Positions 50,194 through 59,679 are shown, numbered from the stretch's first letter. The stretch is DNA of 64,000 nucleotides from Paractinoplanes brasiliensis (GCF_004362215.1 NZ_SNWR01000002.1:1612001-1676000); one strand, 5' to 3'. The notes: generated from the sequence alone by a model not told the origin. Numbers and translations: made by a program.

Positions 50194-51506
50194 CCCGCCC
50201 CATCCCCGGCCGAGCCGCCACCGGCCCGTGCCCCCGCCGCCGCATCGCCGGGTGTTCCGGCCCCACCGACCCGCACACCATCCGCAGCCGGCCGTGGGCT
50301 GTTCAGCGGGAACGTTGCCCGTACGGCGAAGCCTCCGCCGTCGCGGGGAGCGGCCCGCAACTCGCCGCCGAGGCCGAGGACCCTCTCACGCATGCCGCGC
50401 AGGCCCACGCCAGGAGGCGCGGGATGATCGGGTGACGCCAACCCGTCGTCGGTGATCGAGATCGCCAGCTGGGCCGGCGTGTGCTCGATGGCGATCTCGG
50501 CGCTGGCAGGCCCGGCGTGGCGGGCGATGTTGGTCAGGGCTTCCTGAACCACGCGGTAGCCCGCGCGATCGACGTCCGCGGGCAGCTCGGGTGCATCGCC
50601 CGAGACGCTGACGCGTACGGGGAAACCGGCCGCCCTCGTCCGCTCAGCCAGCGCCTCCACATGAGCGAGCCCGACGCCCTGGGTGTCGGACGGTCCGCGC
50701 AGCACATCGAGGGTGTCGCGCAGCTCACGCATCGCCGCGCCGCCGGCCTCCTGGATCGCCAGCAGCGCCGCCGGCGGCTCCTCGCCCCGCTTGCGTGCCA
50801 GGTGAACGGCTATCCCCGCCTGCACCTTGATCACCGAGATGCTGTGGGTCAGCGAATCGTGCAGGTCACGCGCGATCCGCAGCCGTTCCTCGCCCGCGCG
50901 GCGCAACGCCATCTCTTCCCGGGTGCGCTCGGCCTCGACAGCCCGCTGTTCGACCTGCTCGAGATAGGCCCGGCGCTGACGGCCGACGACCCCGGCCACG
51001 TTGGCCGCCACGAACCACCCGAGCAGCAGCGACGTGCGTTCGACGAGTTGCTGCGCGGCCTGCCCCTCGGGAGCCACGGCGATGTCGCGCGTGAGGAAAA
51101 CACCGAGGAACACCACGCTTGCCAGGGCGGCCGGCAGCCGGTGACCGCGCCAGGCCGTGAGATAGACCAGGCCGATCACCGGGAAGGCGGCCGTCACCCC
51201 GGCGTGCACCCGCAGGTGCAGCGCCAGCATCGCGACCGTCACGAGGGCGAGCGCCGTCACCGGATAGCGCGGGCTGACGGCCACCGCGGCGGCCATGACG
51301 ACGACCAGGAACACACCGACGACGCCGAGCGGCCCGGCGTCGGACGCGATCAGGGCATTGACCAGCAGCAGCGTTCCGAGAAGGAGGCCGCCGCCGAGGT
51401 AACGCAGGTCGAGTCGCACCTTGGCACTGTAGGACTGCGGCCCATCGACGGGCATCCCCTCAGCGCGGTAGTTCTGGCGTACTGCGGACGCAGTAGTCGT
51501 CGTCAT
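50190..51506 (-). CDS. Sensor histidine kinase (NarL/DesK-type, HisKA_3)
   Basis: 438 residues. Five or six N-terminal helices (about 35-165) form the sensor. A coiled segment is followed by the phospho-acceptor region ERLRIARDLHDSLTHSISVI. The ATPase domain has VVQEALTNIARHA (N box) and GVGLRGMRERVLGLGGEL (G box). It ends in a Gly/Ala-rich tail. It phosphorylates the overlapping response regulator. Signal unknown. ATG 51506 follows the divergent AhpD-like gene by 55 bp. Confidence 0.9.
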   Translation of the reverse strand: MTTTTASAVRQNYRAEGMPVDGPQSYSAKVRLDLRYLGGGLLLGTLLLVNALIASDAGPLGVVGVFLVVVMAAAVAVSPRYPVTALALVTVAMLALHLRVHAGVTAAFPVIGLVYLTAWRGHRLPAALASVVFLGVFLTRDIAVAPEGQAAQQLVERTSLLLGWFVAANVAGVVGRQRRAYLEQVEQRAVEAERTREEMALRRAGEERLRIARDLHDSLTHSISVIKVQAGIAVHLARKRGEEPPAALLAIQEAGGAAMRELRDTLDVLRGPSDTQGVGLAHVEALAERTRAAGFPVRVSVSGDAPELPADVDRAGYRVVQEALTNIARHAGPASAEIAIEHTPAQLAISITDDGLASPDHPAPPGVGLRGMRERVLGLGGELRAAPRDGGGFAVRATFPLNSPRPAADGVRVGGAGTPGDAAAGARAGGGSAGDGAG

Positions 51507-51561
51507 CGGTTGCCTGCGCCGGCCGGACGTTTCCGCGCCCCCGCCGCCCGAGCATCGGGGC

Positions 51562-52551
51562 ATGACATACCGTTTCTTCACCCCGCCCAAGCCCGCCGGC
51601 CTGGCCGCGCGGGTCAACGACCAGCTCCGCGAGGACTTCCTCGGCCCGCTGCCGGCGTTCCAGGCGCTCTCCCCCGCCGCCGACGTAATGGCCGCGACCT
51701 GGTCGTTGATGCGCGAATCGCTGCTCGCGGACGCCGAGCCGCCGGCCGACCGGGCCGAGCGCGAACTGGTGGCGGCCGTCGTCTCGCGGGCCAACCGCTG
51801 CCGGTTCTGTCTGGACGCTCATGTCACCCTGCTGCACGGCCTCGGCGAGCACGACCTGGCCGAACGAGTCGCCCGGGGCGACCCGCTGCCCGGTGCGCGG
51901 CACGCGGAGCTCGCGCGGTGGGCCACGGCCGGCCGCACACCTCGCAAGAGCGCCTGGACCAGCCCGTACGGTCCGCATCTGACCGGCACGGCGCTGACGT
52001 TCCACTTCCTCAACCGGATGGTGTCCGCGCTGCTCGCCCCGGATCTGCTCCCGGGCGGGCTGCAACGGCTCCCGGCCGTGCGCTCCGTCGGCGGACGGCT
52101 CGTCGCTCGCAGCGCCCGCAGACCCAAGGAGCCGGGCCGCAGCCTCAACCTGCTGCCCGCCGCGACCTCACCCCCGCCCGCCTGGTCAGGACGAACACCG
52201 GTGGGCACGGCGTACGCGGCCCTGTTCGACACTGCCGGGCGAGGCGGGTCCCTGCTGGGCGACGCGGCGCGCGAAACCGTCGTCGCCACCGTTCGCTGGG
52301 AGGACGGACGGCATCCCGGCCGTCCCGCCGAATGGGCCACCGACCTGGTTCGCGGCCTGCCCGCCACCGACCGCGTCGGCGCCCGGATCGCGCTGCTGGC
52401 CGCGTTCGCCCCGTACGCGATCAGTGCGGGTGACGTGGGTCTGTGGCAGCTCTCGCACCCCGCCGAGGCGGACCTGGTGCGGCTGGTCGCCTTCGGCGCG
52501 ATCACCGCCACCGACCACGTCGCCCGGGCGCTCGACCCGGCTCACCGTTAG
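51562..52551 (+). CDS. AhpD-like / carboxymuconolactone decarboxylase-fold protein
   Basis: 329 residues. NRCRFCLDAHVTLLHGLGEH carries the CxxC plus His of the AhpD-type peroxidase active site, in an all-helical fold. Longer than AhpD itself, with the C-terminal half a second divergent repeat without CxxC. It may reduce peroxides or act as an uncharacterised carboxymuconolactone decarboxylase-like enzyme. First of three genes with the membrane protein and the multicopper oxidase. Confidence 0.82.
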   Translation: MTYRFFTPPKPAGLAARVNDQLREDFLGPLPAFQALSPAADVMAATWSLMRESLLADAEPPADRAERELVAAVVSRANRCRFCLDAHVTLLHGLGEHDLAERVARGDPLPGARHAELARWATAGRTPRKSAWTSPYGPHLTGTALTFHFLNRMVSALLAPDLLPGGLQRLPAVRSVGGRLVARSARRPKEPGRSLNLLPAATSPPPAWSGRTPVGTAYAALFDTAGRGGSLLGDAARETVVATVRWEDGRHPGRPAEWATDLVRGLPATDRVGARIALLAAFAPYAISAGDVGLWQLSHPAEADLVRLVAFGAITATDHVARALDPAHR

Positions 52552-52561
52552 GAGCGCCGCC

Positions 52562-53002
52562 ATGCGCAAAGCGTTCGTCATCAGCAGCACAGCCTTGCTG
52601 TTCGTCTTCGCCTTCCAGTTCGTCTTCGCCGCGGTGGGCGCGTTCACCCGGCCCCAGAGCGATTCCTCGTACGCCCTGCACAGCCTCACCGGCATGGCGA
52701 TCATCCCGGCCCTGACGGTGCTGACCACGGTGTTCGCGTTGCTGGCGAGGGCTCCCGGACGCCTGATCGGGCTGACCGTCCTGCCGCTCGGCCTGACGAT
52801 CCTGCAGGCGTTGCTGGCCGTGCTGGCCGACGCGTTCGCCGGCGCGTCGGGCGGGAGCACCACCATCAGCCTGGTCGTCGGCGGCCTGCACGCGGTGAAC
52901 GGCATCGTCGCCGTGCACTTCGTGGTCGCCGCCGTGCGCGGGGCGCGGGAACTCGATCGTCCCCGCGCGTCCGTTCCGGCGGATTCCGTGGAGGTCGCAT
53001 GA
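52562..53002 (+). CDS. Four-helix membrane protein (DUF6220-like)
   Basis: 146 residues with four hydrophobic helices (ALLFVFAFQFVFAAVGAF, MAIIPALTVLTTVFALLA, LIGLTVLPLGLTILQALLA, LVVGGLHAVNGIVAVHFVVA). AGGAG precedes ATG 52562. Overlaps the multicopper oxidase gene by 4 bp. It may act with the membrane part of that oxidase (inference from context). Confidence 0.72.
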   Translation: MRKAFVISSTALLFVFAFQFVFAAVGAFTRPQSDSSYALHSLTGMAIIPALTVLTTVFALLARAPGRLIGLTVLPLGLTILQALLAVLADAFAGASGGSTTISLVVGGLHAVNGIVAVHFVVAAVRGARELDRPRASVPADSVEVA

Positions 53003-54900
53003 CAACCGGATCCCTGCTCGTCGTCGACCTCCTCATCGCGGTTCTGGTGGCCGCGGCGTGGCTGGGCGCCGGGGCCACGGCGGCGGCCGGGCGGGTGCGG
53101 GCCGCGCTCGGACTGACCGGTCTTGCTCTGGTCGCCACGGCCGTCCGCGCGCTCACGATCGGCGGGCTGGCGCGGGCCGGGTGGTGGTTCGCCGCGGAGA
53201 AGGTCGTGGTCGCCGCGCCTCTGCTGCTCGCCGGGACGGTCGTCGCCGTGATCGCGTTGCTTCGCGACCGCGCCCCCGTGTCCGGAACCGGTCACGCCGT
53301 TGATCCTTCGGGGCGGCGGCTCGCCCCGGTCGCGTTGCTGTTCGCTGGATACACCTCGGCCGCGTCGCTGCTGGTGAGCCTCCTGCACGGCTACCCGGTG
53401 TCCGGCGGCGTGGCCCTGTTCGCGGTCGCGGGTGTGGCAGCGGCGACCGCCGTCACCTGGCGGACCCTGGGGACGCGGCCCTCACCCGTCATGTCCAGGG
53501 CGGCCGTAGTCGTGGCGGTCGGAGCGCTTGTCGCCGGAACGGCACTGGCCACGGCAGGCGGGGCGACCTCCACCACGCAGCATCAGCACAACCCGGCGAC
53601 CGAAGCCGGGGCGGCTGCCGCAAGCTATCAGCACGAGCCGTTGCCCCCGGCCGGAAAAGCCGCCTCCGGCCCTCACCGCAAGCCGTTGACCGAGACCGGG
53701 AAGGCCGGCTCCAGCGCCCGCCACGAGCCGGTGTCCGGGGCCGACGTGAACGGGCCCACCAGGCGGTTCACCCTCACCGCCGGGACCGCCCGGATCGAGG
53801 CCGGCGGTGCGGAGGTCGACGCGTGGGCGTTCAACGGTCAGGTGCCCGGGCCGGAGATCGCGGCCACCGTCGGCGACCTGATCGAGGTGACGCTGCGCAA
53901 CCGCGACATCGACCGCGGCGTGACGCTGCACTGGCACGGCTATGACGTGCCGAACGACCAGGACGGCGTGCCGGGCGTGACGCAGGACGCGGTGCTGCCC
54001 GGGCGGGAGTTCGTCTACCGCTTCCGCGCGGACCAGGCGGGCACGTACTGGTACCACACCCACTCGGTCTCGGACGTGGGCGTGCGGATGGGCCTGTACG
54101 GGGTGCTCGTCGTCCGTCCGCGGCCGGCCGGCGGCGTCGAGGTGACGGTGCCGGTGCACACGCTGGCGGGCCACCTGCTGCCCGCGCCGGCCGTTGCCAC
54201 GGCAGCGCCCGGCACCCCCGTACGGCTGCGCCTGATCAACACCGACGACACCACCCACCGGTACGCCGTCACCGGCGCGCCCTTCCACGTGGCGGCCATC
54301 GACGGCGTGGATCTGCGAGGCCCCTCACCGCTGTCCGAACGGGCGCTCCTGATTCCGGCCGGCGGCCGTTACGACGTCGTGACGACGGCGCCCGCCGCGC
54401 TCTCCGTCGACGGTCGTGAGGTCTGGTCGACCGGTACGCCGTCCGCCGGGACCGCGGACTGGCCGGTGTTCGATCCGCTCGCCTACGGCACAACGGCGAA
54501 CCGTCCGTGGTCCCGTTTCGACCGCTCGTTCACCTTGGTGCTCGACCGTGGGCTGGACCTGCGCGGGCTGCTGCCCCGCTATGCGCACACGGTCAACGGC
54601 GCGGCCGCACCGGACATCCCCGCGCAGACCGTACGGGACGGCGACGTCGTCAAGTTCACGATCGTCAACCGCTCGCTGGTCGCGCACCCGTGGCACCTGC
54701 ACGGCCATCACGTGCTCGTGCTGGCGCGCGACGGCCGGCCCGCCACCGGAAGCCCGCTGTGGCTGGACTCGTTCGACGTCCGCCCCGGCGAGGTGTGGGA
54801 GGTGGCGTTCGAGGCGGACAACCCGGGCGTCTGGGCCAACCACTGTCACAACCTGCCGCACGCCGACGCCGGCATGATGCTGCACCTCGCCTACGAGTGA
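52999..54900 (+). CDS. Multicopper oxidase with an N-terminal membrane domain
   Basis: 633 residues. About five helices occupy 1-185. A low-complexity linker follows, then two or three cupredoxin domains. Copper ligands are complete: TLHWHGYD, YWYHTHS, HPWHLHGHH and ANHCHNLPHADAGM (type 1 Cys-His, Met axial). It oxidises metal ions or phenolics outside the cell and reduces oxygen to water. Tethering a laccase-type domain behind a multi-helix region is unusual; the helices might pass electrons. The linker has three 15-residue repeats (see 53599). Confidence 0.87.
   Translation: MTTGSLLVVDLLIAVLVAAAWLGAGATAAAGRVRAALGLTGLALVATAVRALTIGGLARAGWWFAAEKVVVAAPLLLAGTVVAVIALLRDRAPVSGTGHAVDPSGRRLAPVALLFAGYTSAASLLVSLLHGYPVSGGVALFAVAGVAAATAVTWRTLGTRPSPVMSRAAVVVAVGALVAGTALATAGGATSTTQHQHNPATEAGAAAASYQHEPLPPAGKAASGPHRKPLTETGKAGSSARHEPVSGADVNGPTRRFTLTAGTARIEAGGAEVDAWAFNGQVPGPEIAATVGDLIEVTLRNRDIDRGVTLHWHGYDVPNDQDGVPGVTQDAVLPGREFVYRFRADQAGTYWYHTHSVSDVGVRMGLYGVLVVRPRPAGGVEVTVPVHTLAGHLLPAPAVATAAPGTPVRLRLINTDDTTHRYAVTGAPFHVAAIDGVDLRGPSPLSERALLIPAGGRYDVVTTAPAALSVDGREVWSTGTPSAGTADWPVFDPLAYGTTANRPWSRFDRSFTLVLDRGLDLRGLLPRYAHTVNGAAAPDIPAQTVRDGDVVKFTIVNRSLVAHPWHLHGHHVLVLARDGRPATGSPLWLDSFDVRPGEVWEVAFEADNPGVWANHCHNLPHADAGMMLHLAYE
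53599..53733 (+). repeat. 45-bp coding repeat x3 in the multicopper oxidase linker
   Basis: Three diverged 15-residue units, TEAGAAAASYQHEPL, PPAGKAASGPHRKPL and TETGKAGSSARHEPV. They sit between the membrane domain and the first cupredoxin domain. Confidence 0.7.
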
Positions 54901-55033
54901 CGGCGGAATGACTGCGGGCTAACCACGCGGCCGCGCAGCAGAAAATGTCGTACCCCGGGGCTAACTTGGCGATGAGTCCTCAACGGGCCGCCGGTCTTAC
55001 TACGGAGAGTGCCAGACGAAGGAGTTGGGTCCG

Positions 55034-55297
55034 ATGACCGCCACCACATCGATGTTGACAGCCGCTCGCGCCGAAGCGCTGTTCACGAGCCATCTGCCCA
55101 CCGGGAGCAAGCCGTCCCCCGTCGCCGTCGAGCAGGCGATCCGTCACGCGGTGCGCACGCGCGGCGGTGTCCGAGGGTGCGCGGCCGACGTCGCCGGGGA
55201 GTACGGCGATCATCCCGAGTGCGCCGCTCCCCGCATGCGCTGGGCGCGCCAGGTCGTCGAGGATCTGTACGGGTCACGCTGGGCGCTCGCCGCTTGA
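55034..55297 (+). CDS. Small conserved-type protein of unknown function
   Basis: 87 residues, cytoplasmic. AVEQAIRHAVRTRGGVRGCA and MRWARQVVEDLYGSRWALAA show normal codon use and amphipathic helices. GAAGGAG precedes ATG 55034, and a more upstream ATG (55025) has poor spacing. It is not part of the acyl-CoA oxidase gene but is transcribed in the same direction. Function unknown. Confidence 0.62.
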   Translation: MTATTSMLTAARAEALFTSHLPTGSKPSPVAVEQAIRHAVRTRGGVRGCAADVAGEYGDHPECAAPRMRWARQVVEDLYGSRWALAA

Positions 55298-55326
55298 GGC
55301 TTGGCCCGCCGCCCGCTGGGGTAAAG

Positions 55327-55346
55327 TTGCTACTCACCGGTAACAA
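55327..55346. promoter_or_regulatory. Imperfect inverted repeat before the acyl-CoA oxidase gene
   Basis: TTGCTACTCACCGGTAACAA matches its reverse complement at 14 of 20 positions. It lies 14 bp before the start codon region. TetR/FadR-type repressors of fatty-acid genes bind sites of this look, but none is adjacent. Confidence 0.35.
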
Positions 55347-55360
55347 GGGCGGAGGGCGAC

Positions 55361-57307
55361 ATGCTCAGCGAACGACTCCAGGATGTTCTCGACGGCAGGT
55401 GGGCGCACGTCCGCAAGGCCGCGCGCACCGGTCTGGCCGGCGACAAGTTCGCCACCGTGCACGGCGAGAGGATCGACGAGGCGCGCGAACGCGTCACGCG
55501 GCTGCTGCGTGAGCTGCCCGCCGACCCGGGCGTCACCGCGGGCTTCCCGATCGAGTACGGCGGCCAGTCCGACCCCGGCGCGTCGGTCGTGGCGGCCGAG
55601 ATGCTCGCGCAGGTCGACCTGTCGCTGATGGTGAAGGCCGGGGTGCAGTGGGGCCTGTTCGGCGGGGCCGTCGTCGCGCTGGGCACGAAGTACCACCACG
55701 ACCGTTACCTGCGGGACATCATCTCGGCCGACCTGCTGGGCTGTTTCGCGATGACCGAGACCGGTCACGGCTCCGACGTGCAGCAACTGCGCACCACCTG
55801 CGAGTACGACCCCGGGACGCAGACGTTCGACCTGCACACCCCGCACGAGGCGGCCCGCAAGGACTACATCGGCAACGCCGCCCGCGACGGACGCATGGCA
55901 GTCGTGTTCGCCCAGCTCATCACCGGCGGCAAGCGCTACGGCGTGCACGCCTGGCTGGTGCCGGTCCGCGACGAGGACGGCCGGCCGATGCCCGGGGTGA
56001 CGATCGGCGACGACGGGCACAAGGCCGGGCTGCTCGGCGTCGACAACGGGCGGCTCTCCTTCGACCACGTGACGGTCCCGCGCGAGATGCTGCTCGACCG
56101 CTACGGCCAGGTCGCGCCGGACGGGTCGTACACCAGCTCGATCGACAACGACGTCCGCCGCTTCTTCACGATGCTCGGCACCCTCGTCCGGGGCCGCGTG
56201 GTGGTCGGCGGCTCGGCCGCGAACGCCGCCAAGAGCGCGCTGACCATCGCCGTACGCTACGGCGAGTCCCGCCGGCAGTTCGGCGCGCCGGGCGAGCAAC
56301 GCGAGATCGCCCTCAACGACTACCTGGCCCACCAGCGCATCCTCACCGTCAACCTGGCCCACGCGTACGCGCTGCATTTCGCGCAGGACGAGCTGGTCAA
56401 CGCGCTGCACGAGGTGCAGACCGCCGACGGCCCGGTCGACGAGCACCGGCAGCGTGAGCTGGAGTCGCGGGCCGCCGGGCTCAAGGCGGCGCAGACCTGG
56501 CACACCACCCGTACGATCCAGGCCGCGCGGGAGGCGTGCGGCGGCGCGGGTTATCTGGCCGAGAACAGGCTGCCCGGGCTCAAGGCGGACACCGACGTGT
56601 TCACGACCTTCGAGGGCGACAACACGGTTCTGCTCCAGCTCGTCGCGAAGGGTCTGCTCACCGGGTATCGCGACGCGTTCGGCTCGCTCGACGGCTGGGG
56701 GCGGGCCACGTTCGCCGCCGATCAGGTGCGGTCGATGGTCCTCGAACGCACGGCCGCCCGGGGTTTGATCCAAAGGCTGATCGACGCGGTGCCGGGGCGG
56801 GACGAAGAGGTCGCCCTGACCGACCGCGGCTGGCACCTGGCGCTGTTCGAGGACCGCGAGAAGCACCTGCTCGAGGGGGCGGTGCGGCGGTTGCGCAACG
56901 GGGCCGCGCAGAAGAAGGACCGGCAGTTCGACATCTTCAACGACGTGCAGGACCACGTGCTCGAGACGGCTCGGGCGCACATCGACAGGGTGGTGCTGGA
57001 GGCTTTCGTGGCCGGCATCGACCGCACGGCCGACGAAGAGGTCAAGGCGCTGCTGTCCAAGGTCTGCGACCTGTACGCGCTGAGCACCGTCGAGGCGGAC
57101 AAGGGCTGGTATCTGGAGCACCAACGGCTGACCCCGGCCCGCTCCAAGGCGGTCACCGGCATGGTCAACGACCTGCTCCGGCAGTTGCGGCCGCACATGG
57201 CGACGCTGGTCGACGCGTTCGCCGTGCCCGACGAGTGGCTCAACGCGGCGATCCTGCGCGAGGAGCCCCACCGCCAGGACGTGATGGCCGCCCACGACGC
57301 CCAGTGA
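55361..57307 (+). CDS. Acyl-CoA oxidase/dehydrogenase
   Basis: 648 residues, the size of acyl-CoA oxidases rather than the 380-residue dehydrogenases. The N-terminal and FAD-binding regions include CFAMTETGHGSDVQQLRTTC. The middle contains FAD contacts (ARDGRMAVVFAQLITGGKRY). CGGAGYLAENRLPGLKADTD followed by VFTTFEGDNTVLLQ carries the catalytic Glu. A C-terminal domain follows to 648. It catalyses the first step of beta-oxidation. GGAGGG precedes ATG 55361. Confidence 0.9.
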   Translation: MLSERLQDVLDGRWAHVRKAARTGLAGDKFATVHGERIDEARERVTRLLRELPADPGVTAGFPIEYGGQSDPGASVVAAEMLAQVDLSLMVKAGVQWGLFGGAVVALGTKYHHDRYLRDIISADLLGCFAMTETGHGSDVQQLRTTCEYDPGTQTFDLHTPHEAARKDYIGNAARDGRMAVVFAQLITGGKRYGVHAWLVPVRDEDGRPMPGVTIGDDGHKAGLLGVDNGRLSFDHVTVPREMLLDRYGQVAPDGSYTSSIDNDVRRFFTMLGTLVRGRVVVGGSAANAAKSALTIAVRYGESRRQFGAPGEQREIALNDYLAHQRILTVNLAHAYALHFAQDELVNALHEVQTADGPVDEHRQRELESRAAGLKAAQTWHTTRTIQAAREACGGAGYLAENRLPGLKADTDVFTTFEGDNTVLLQLVAKGLLTGYRDAFGSLDGWGRATFAADQVRSMVLERTAARGLIQRLIDAVPGRDEEVALTDRGWHLALFEDREKHLLEGAVRRLRNGAAQKKDRQFDIFNDVQDHVLETARAHIDRVVLEAFVAGIDRTADEEVKALLSKVCDLYALSTVEADKGWYLEHQRLTPARSKAVTGMVNDLLRQLRPHMATLVDAFAVPDEWLNAAILREEPHRQDVMAAHDAQ

Positions 57308-57413
57308 CCCCCTCCGGGGCGGCGCGGTGACTCCGGGGGGCGCGGCCTCGATACCCGCGCCACCCCCGGACGACCTCGTCAGCCGGGTCGCGGGGCGAAA
57401 CTCGCGGCCCGCT

Positions 57414-57447
57414 CCCGCCCCGCGCGGAACATGCCACGCGGGGCGGG
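57414..57447. terminator. GC-rich hairpin between convergent genes
   Basis: 11-bp perfect stem (57414-57424 with 57437-57447), 12-nt loop, no T-tail. It lies between the acyl-CoA oxidase and the M48-type gene and can serve both. Confidence 0.6.
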
Positions 57448-57455
57448 CCGGCTGA

Positions 57456-58520
57456 TCAGTTGCCGTTGCCGTTGCTGCCGTTGGAGTCGCCCCGGCCGCG
57501 GGCCCAGTCGCGGGCTCCGCGGGCCGCCGAGCCGACCAGGTCGGCCGCCCCGCCCGCGGCCTTGCGGGCGAAGGTGACCAGCGGGTCGGGCGTCTCGCGC
57601 AACGTGTCGCGGTAGCTGGCGGCCGCGTCCTTGATGTCAGCGGTCACCGAGGCGTCGCGGTCGTCGTCGCGGCGCGGGTAGTCGCCCCCGAGGATCCGGG
57701 TGTACTCCCCCGAGTCGACCCATTTCTGCAGCTCGGCCGCGCGCGCCACCGGGAACGGCTCGCCGCTGAACGCGGTCATGCCGATCTTGTGGATGCTGTC
57801 GCGGATGTCGCCGCCGCCCTCGTACTCCGCGGCCTGCTCCAGGAAGGCCGCGGTGTCGATCTGCGACAGGTCGCCGCCGCCGGCCATCTTCATGAACAGG
57901 CGCAGCGAGGCGGCCGGGTCCTGAGCCGCGAGCAGACCCGCGCGGTCGGCCGACAGCTCGGCCTTGCGCCACCACTCGTACATGGCCGCGATGATCGCCC
58001 GCATCGCGATCACCCCCACCGGCACCCAGCTGATGTTCGTGACCCAGCGGGTCAGGATCGTCATGATCGTCTGGTAGACCGCGTGGCCGCTGCGGACGTG
58101 GCCGATCTCGCGGCCCAGCAGGGTGCGCAGTTCCTCGTCGTCCAGTTTCTCGACCGCGCCCGTGCTGATCACGATGAACGGCCTGTCCATGCCGATCGCC
58201 TTGCCGCTGATGATCGGCTGCTGGGTCACGTAGAGCTCGGGGCGCTCGGCGACGTCGAGCGTGTCGGCCGCCTCGACGAACAGCCCGTGGACCCGCGGGT
58301 ACTGCCGGTGGTCGACGCGGATCGAGCCGGCCAGGTACGACAGGCGGAACCCCCGCTCGTTCCACATGCCGAACAGGCCGCGCACGACGTCGTCGAAGCC
58401 GCGCAGCTCGCGCAGCGCCGTCAGCGCGCCCCGGTCGGCGGGATGCTCCCAGGCCCGCGAGCTGATGCCGGTCAGAGCGACCCGCTGCCGCGCCGGCCGG
58501 TTGTCGTCCTCGATTGTCAT
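57456..58520 (-). CDS. M48-family peptidase homologue lacking the first zinc histidine
   Basis: 354 residues. The family catalytic helix should read LLGHELGH; here it reads LLGREIGHVRSGHAVYQ, so the first His of HExxH is Arg (codon CGC where CAC would be expected). The second His and the glutamate in RKAELSADRAGLL are intact. Two hydrophobic segments (ISWVPVGVIAMRAIIAAMYE) follow. A C-terminal 60-residue Gly/Asn-rich tail ends in SNGNGN. It may be inactive as a protease. GGGAGG precedes ATG 58520. Confidence 0.8.
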   Translation of the reverse strand: MTIEDDNRPARQRVALTGISSRAWEHPADRGALTALRELRGFDDVVRGLFGMWNERGFRLSYLAGSIRVDHRQYPRVHGLFVEAADTLDVAERPELYVTQQPIISGKAIGMDRPFIVISTGAVEKLDDEELRTLLGREIGHVRSGHAVYQTIMTILTRWVTNISWVPVGVIAMRAIIAAMYEWWRKAELSADRAGLLAAQDPAASLRLFMKMAGGGDLSQIDTAAFLEQAAEYEGGGDIRDSIHKIGMTAFSGEPFPVARAAELQKWVDSGEYTRILGGDYPRRDDDRDASVTADIKDAAASYRDTLRETPDPLVTFARKAAGGAADLVGSAARGARDWARGRGDSNGSNGNGN

Positions 58521-58768
58521 CGTGACCCTCCCGTGGTCGGTTCCGGAAAGAGAATCCCGGAGCCGGAGGGATTCTCGCATCGGCTGTGAGCCGGAAACCT
58601 GGTGGATCCACTGCGACTTTCGGCTGATGCTTCGGTACTGCCTCGACCCCGTGCTCAAGTAGGTCCCGCGACGGGCTCCGAGCGTCCAGAATTTCTTCCG
58701 GCGGCACCGATGAGTTCCGCCGCCAGGGCAGGTCGTACCGGCAAGACCGAAGAACGAGAGGCACTGAA

Positions 58769-59629
58769 GTGACTGCTGAGACGCACACTCTGACCACCGA
58801 CGGCGCCGAGATCACCTACGACGTACGCCCCGGCGACGGCCCCACGTTGCTGCTGATCGGCTCACCGATGGACGCAAGCGGGTTCACCACCCTGGCGGGC
58901 CATTTCCCCGACCGTACGGTGGTCACCTACGACCCGCGCGGCATCAGCCGGAGCAAGCTGACCGGCGGCCAGAGCACATCAACTCCCGAGCAGCACGCCG
59001 ACGACCTGAGCCGCCTCATCGACGCGATCGGCGGCGGCCCCGTCGACGTGTTCGCCAGCAGCGGCGGCGCGGTCAACGGGCTCGCGCTGGTCACCGCCCA
59101 CCCGGGCCAGGTGCGCACGCTCGTCGCCCACGAGCCGCCGGCCCTGCCCGTGCTGCCCGACCGGGAAAACGCGCTCGCCGCCGTCCAGGGCATCTATGAC
59201 CTCTACCAGAAATCGGGACAGGGCCCGGCGATGGTGAGGTTCATCCTCAGCACGAGTGTCAAGGGCGAGATCCCTGCCGGGTGGATCGACCAGCCCGGCC
59301 CCACGCCGGAGGAGTTCGGCATGTCCTCGGTGGACGACGGCTCCCGCGACGACATCCTCCTCGGTCAGAACCTGATCTCCTGTACGCATTACGAGCCCGA
59401 CTTCGCCAAGCTGCGGGGCGCCTCGACGCGCATCGTGGTCGCCGTCGGCGCGGAGTCCGAGGGCGAGCTGGCCCACCGCGCCGGCGAAGGTGTCGCCGCC
59501 GGTCTGGGATCCGAGCCGGTGACGTTCCCGAGCCACCACGGCGGCTTCCTGGGCGGCGAGTTCGGCCAGATGGGCGACCCCGACAACTTCGCCGCCAAAC
59601 TGCGCGAGGTCCTCAACGACAAGTCCTGA
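58769..59629 (+). CDS. Alpha/beta hydrolase
   Basis: 286 residues. TLLLIGSPMDASGFTTLAGH is the oxyanion region. VDVFASSGGAVNGLALV is an atypical nucleophile elbow (ASSGG). The late PSHHGGFLGGEF carries the catalytic His. Commonly annotated as a hydrolase or haloperoxidase-like enzyme; substrate unknown. GAGAGG precedes GTG 58769. Confidence 0.85.
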   Translation: MTAETHTLTTDGAEITYDVRPGDGPTLLLIGSPMDASGFTTLAGHFPDRTVVTYDPRGISRSKLTGGQSTSTPEQHADDLSRLIDAIGGGPVDVFASSGGAVNGLALVTAHPGQVRTLVAHEPPALPVLPDRENALAAVQGIYDLYQKSGQGPAMVRFILSTSVKGEIPAGWIDQPGPTPEEFGMSSVDDGSRDDILLGQNLISCTHYEPDFAKLRGASTRIVVAVGAESEGELAHRAGEGVAAGLGSEPVTFPSHHGGFLGGEFGQMGDPDNFAAKLREVLNDKS

Positions 59630-59645
59630 CGAACCGGTCGCGAAA

Positions 59646-59679
59646 GCCCGCCCGCATCGAGAAACGGGGGCGGGCGGGC
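59646..59679 (+). terminator. GC-rich terminator-like hairpin
   Basis: 10-bp perfect stem GCCCGCCCGC (59646-59655) with GCGGGCGGGC (59670-59679), 17 bp after the hydrolase stop. A second perfect stem of 14 bp lies at 59692-59705/59716-59729. No T-tail on either. Confidence 0.5.
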
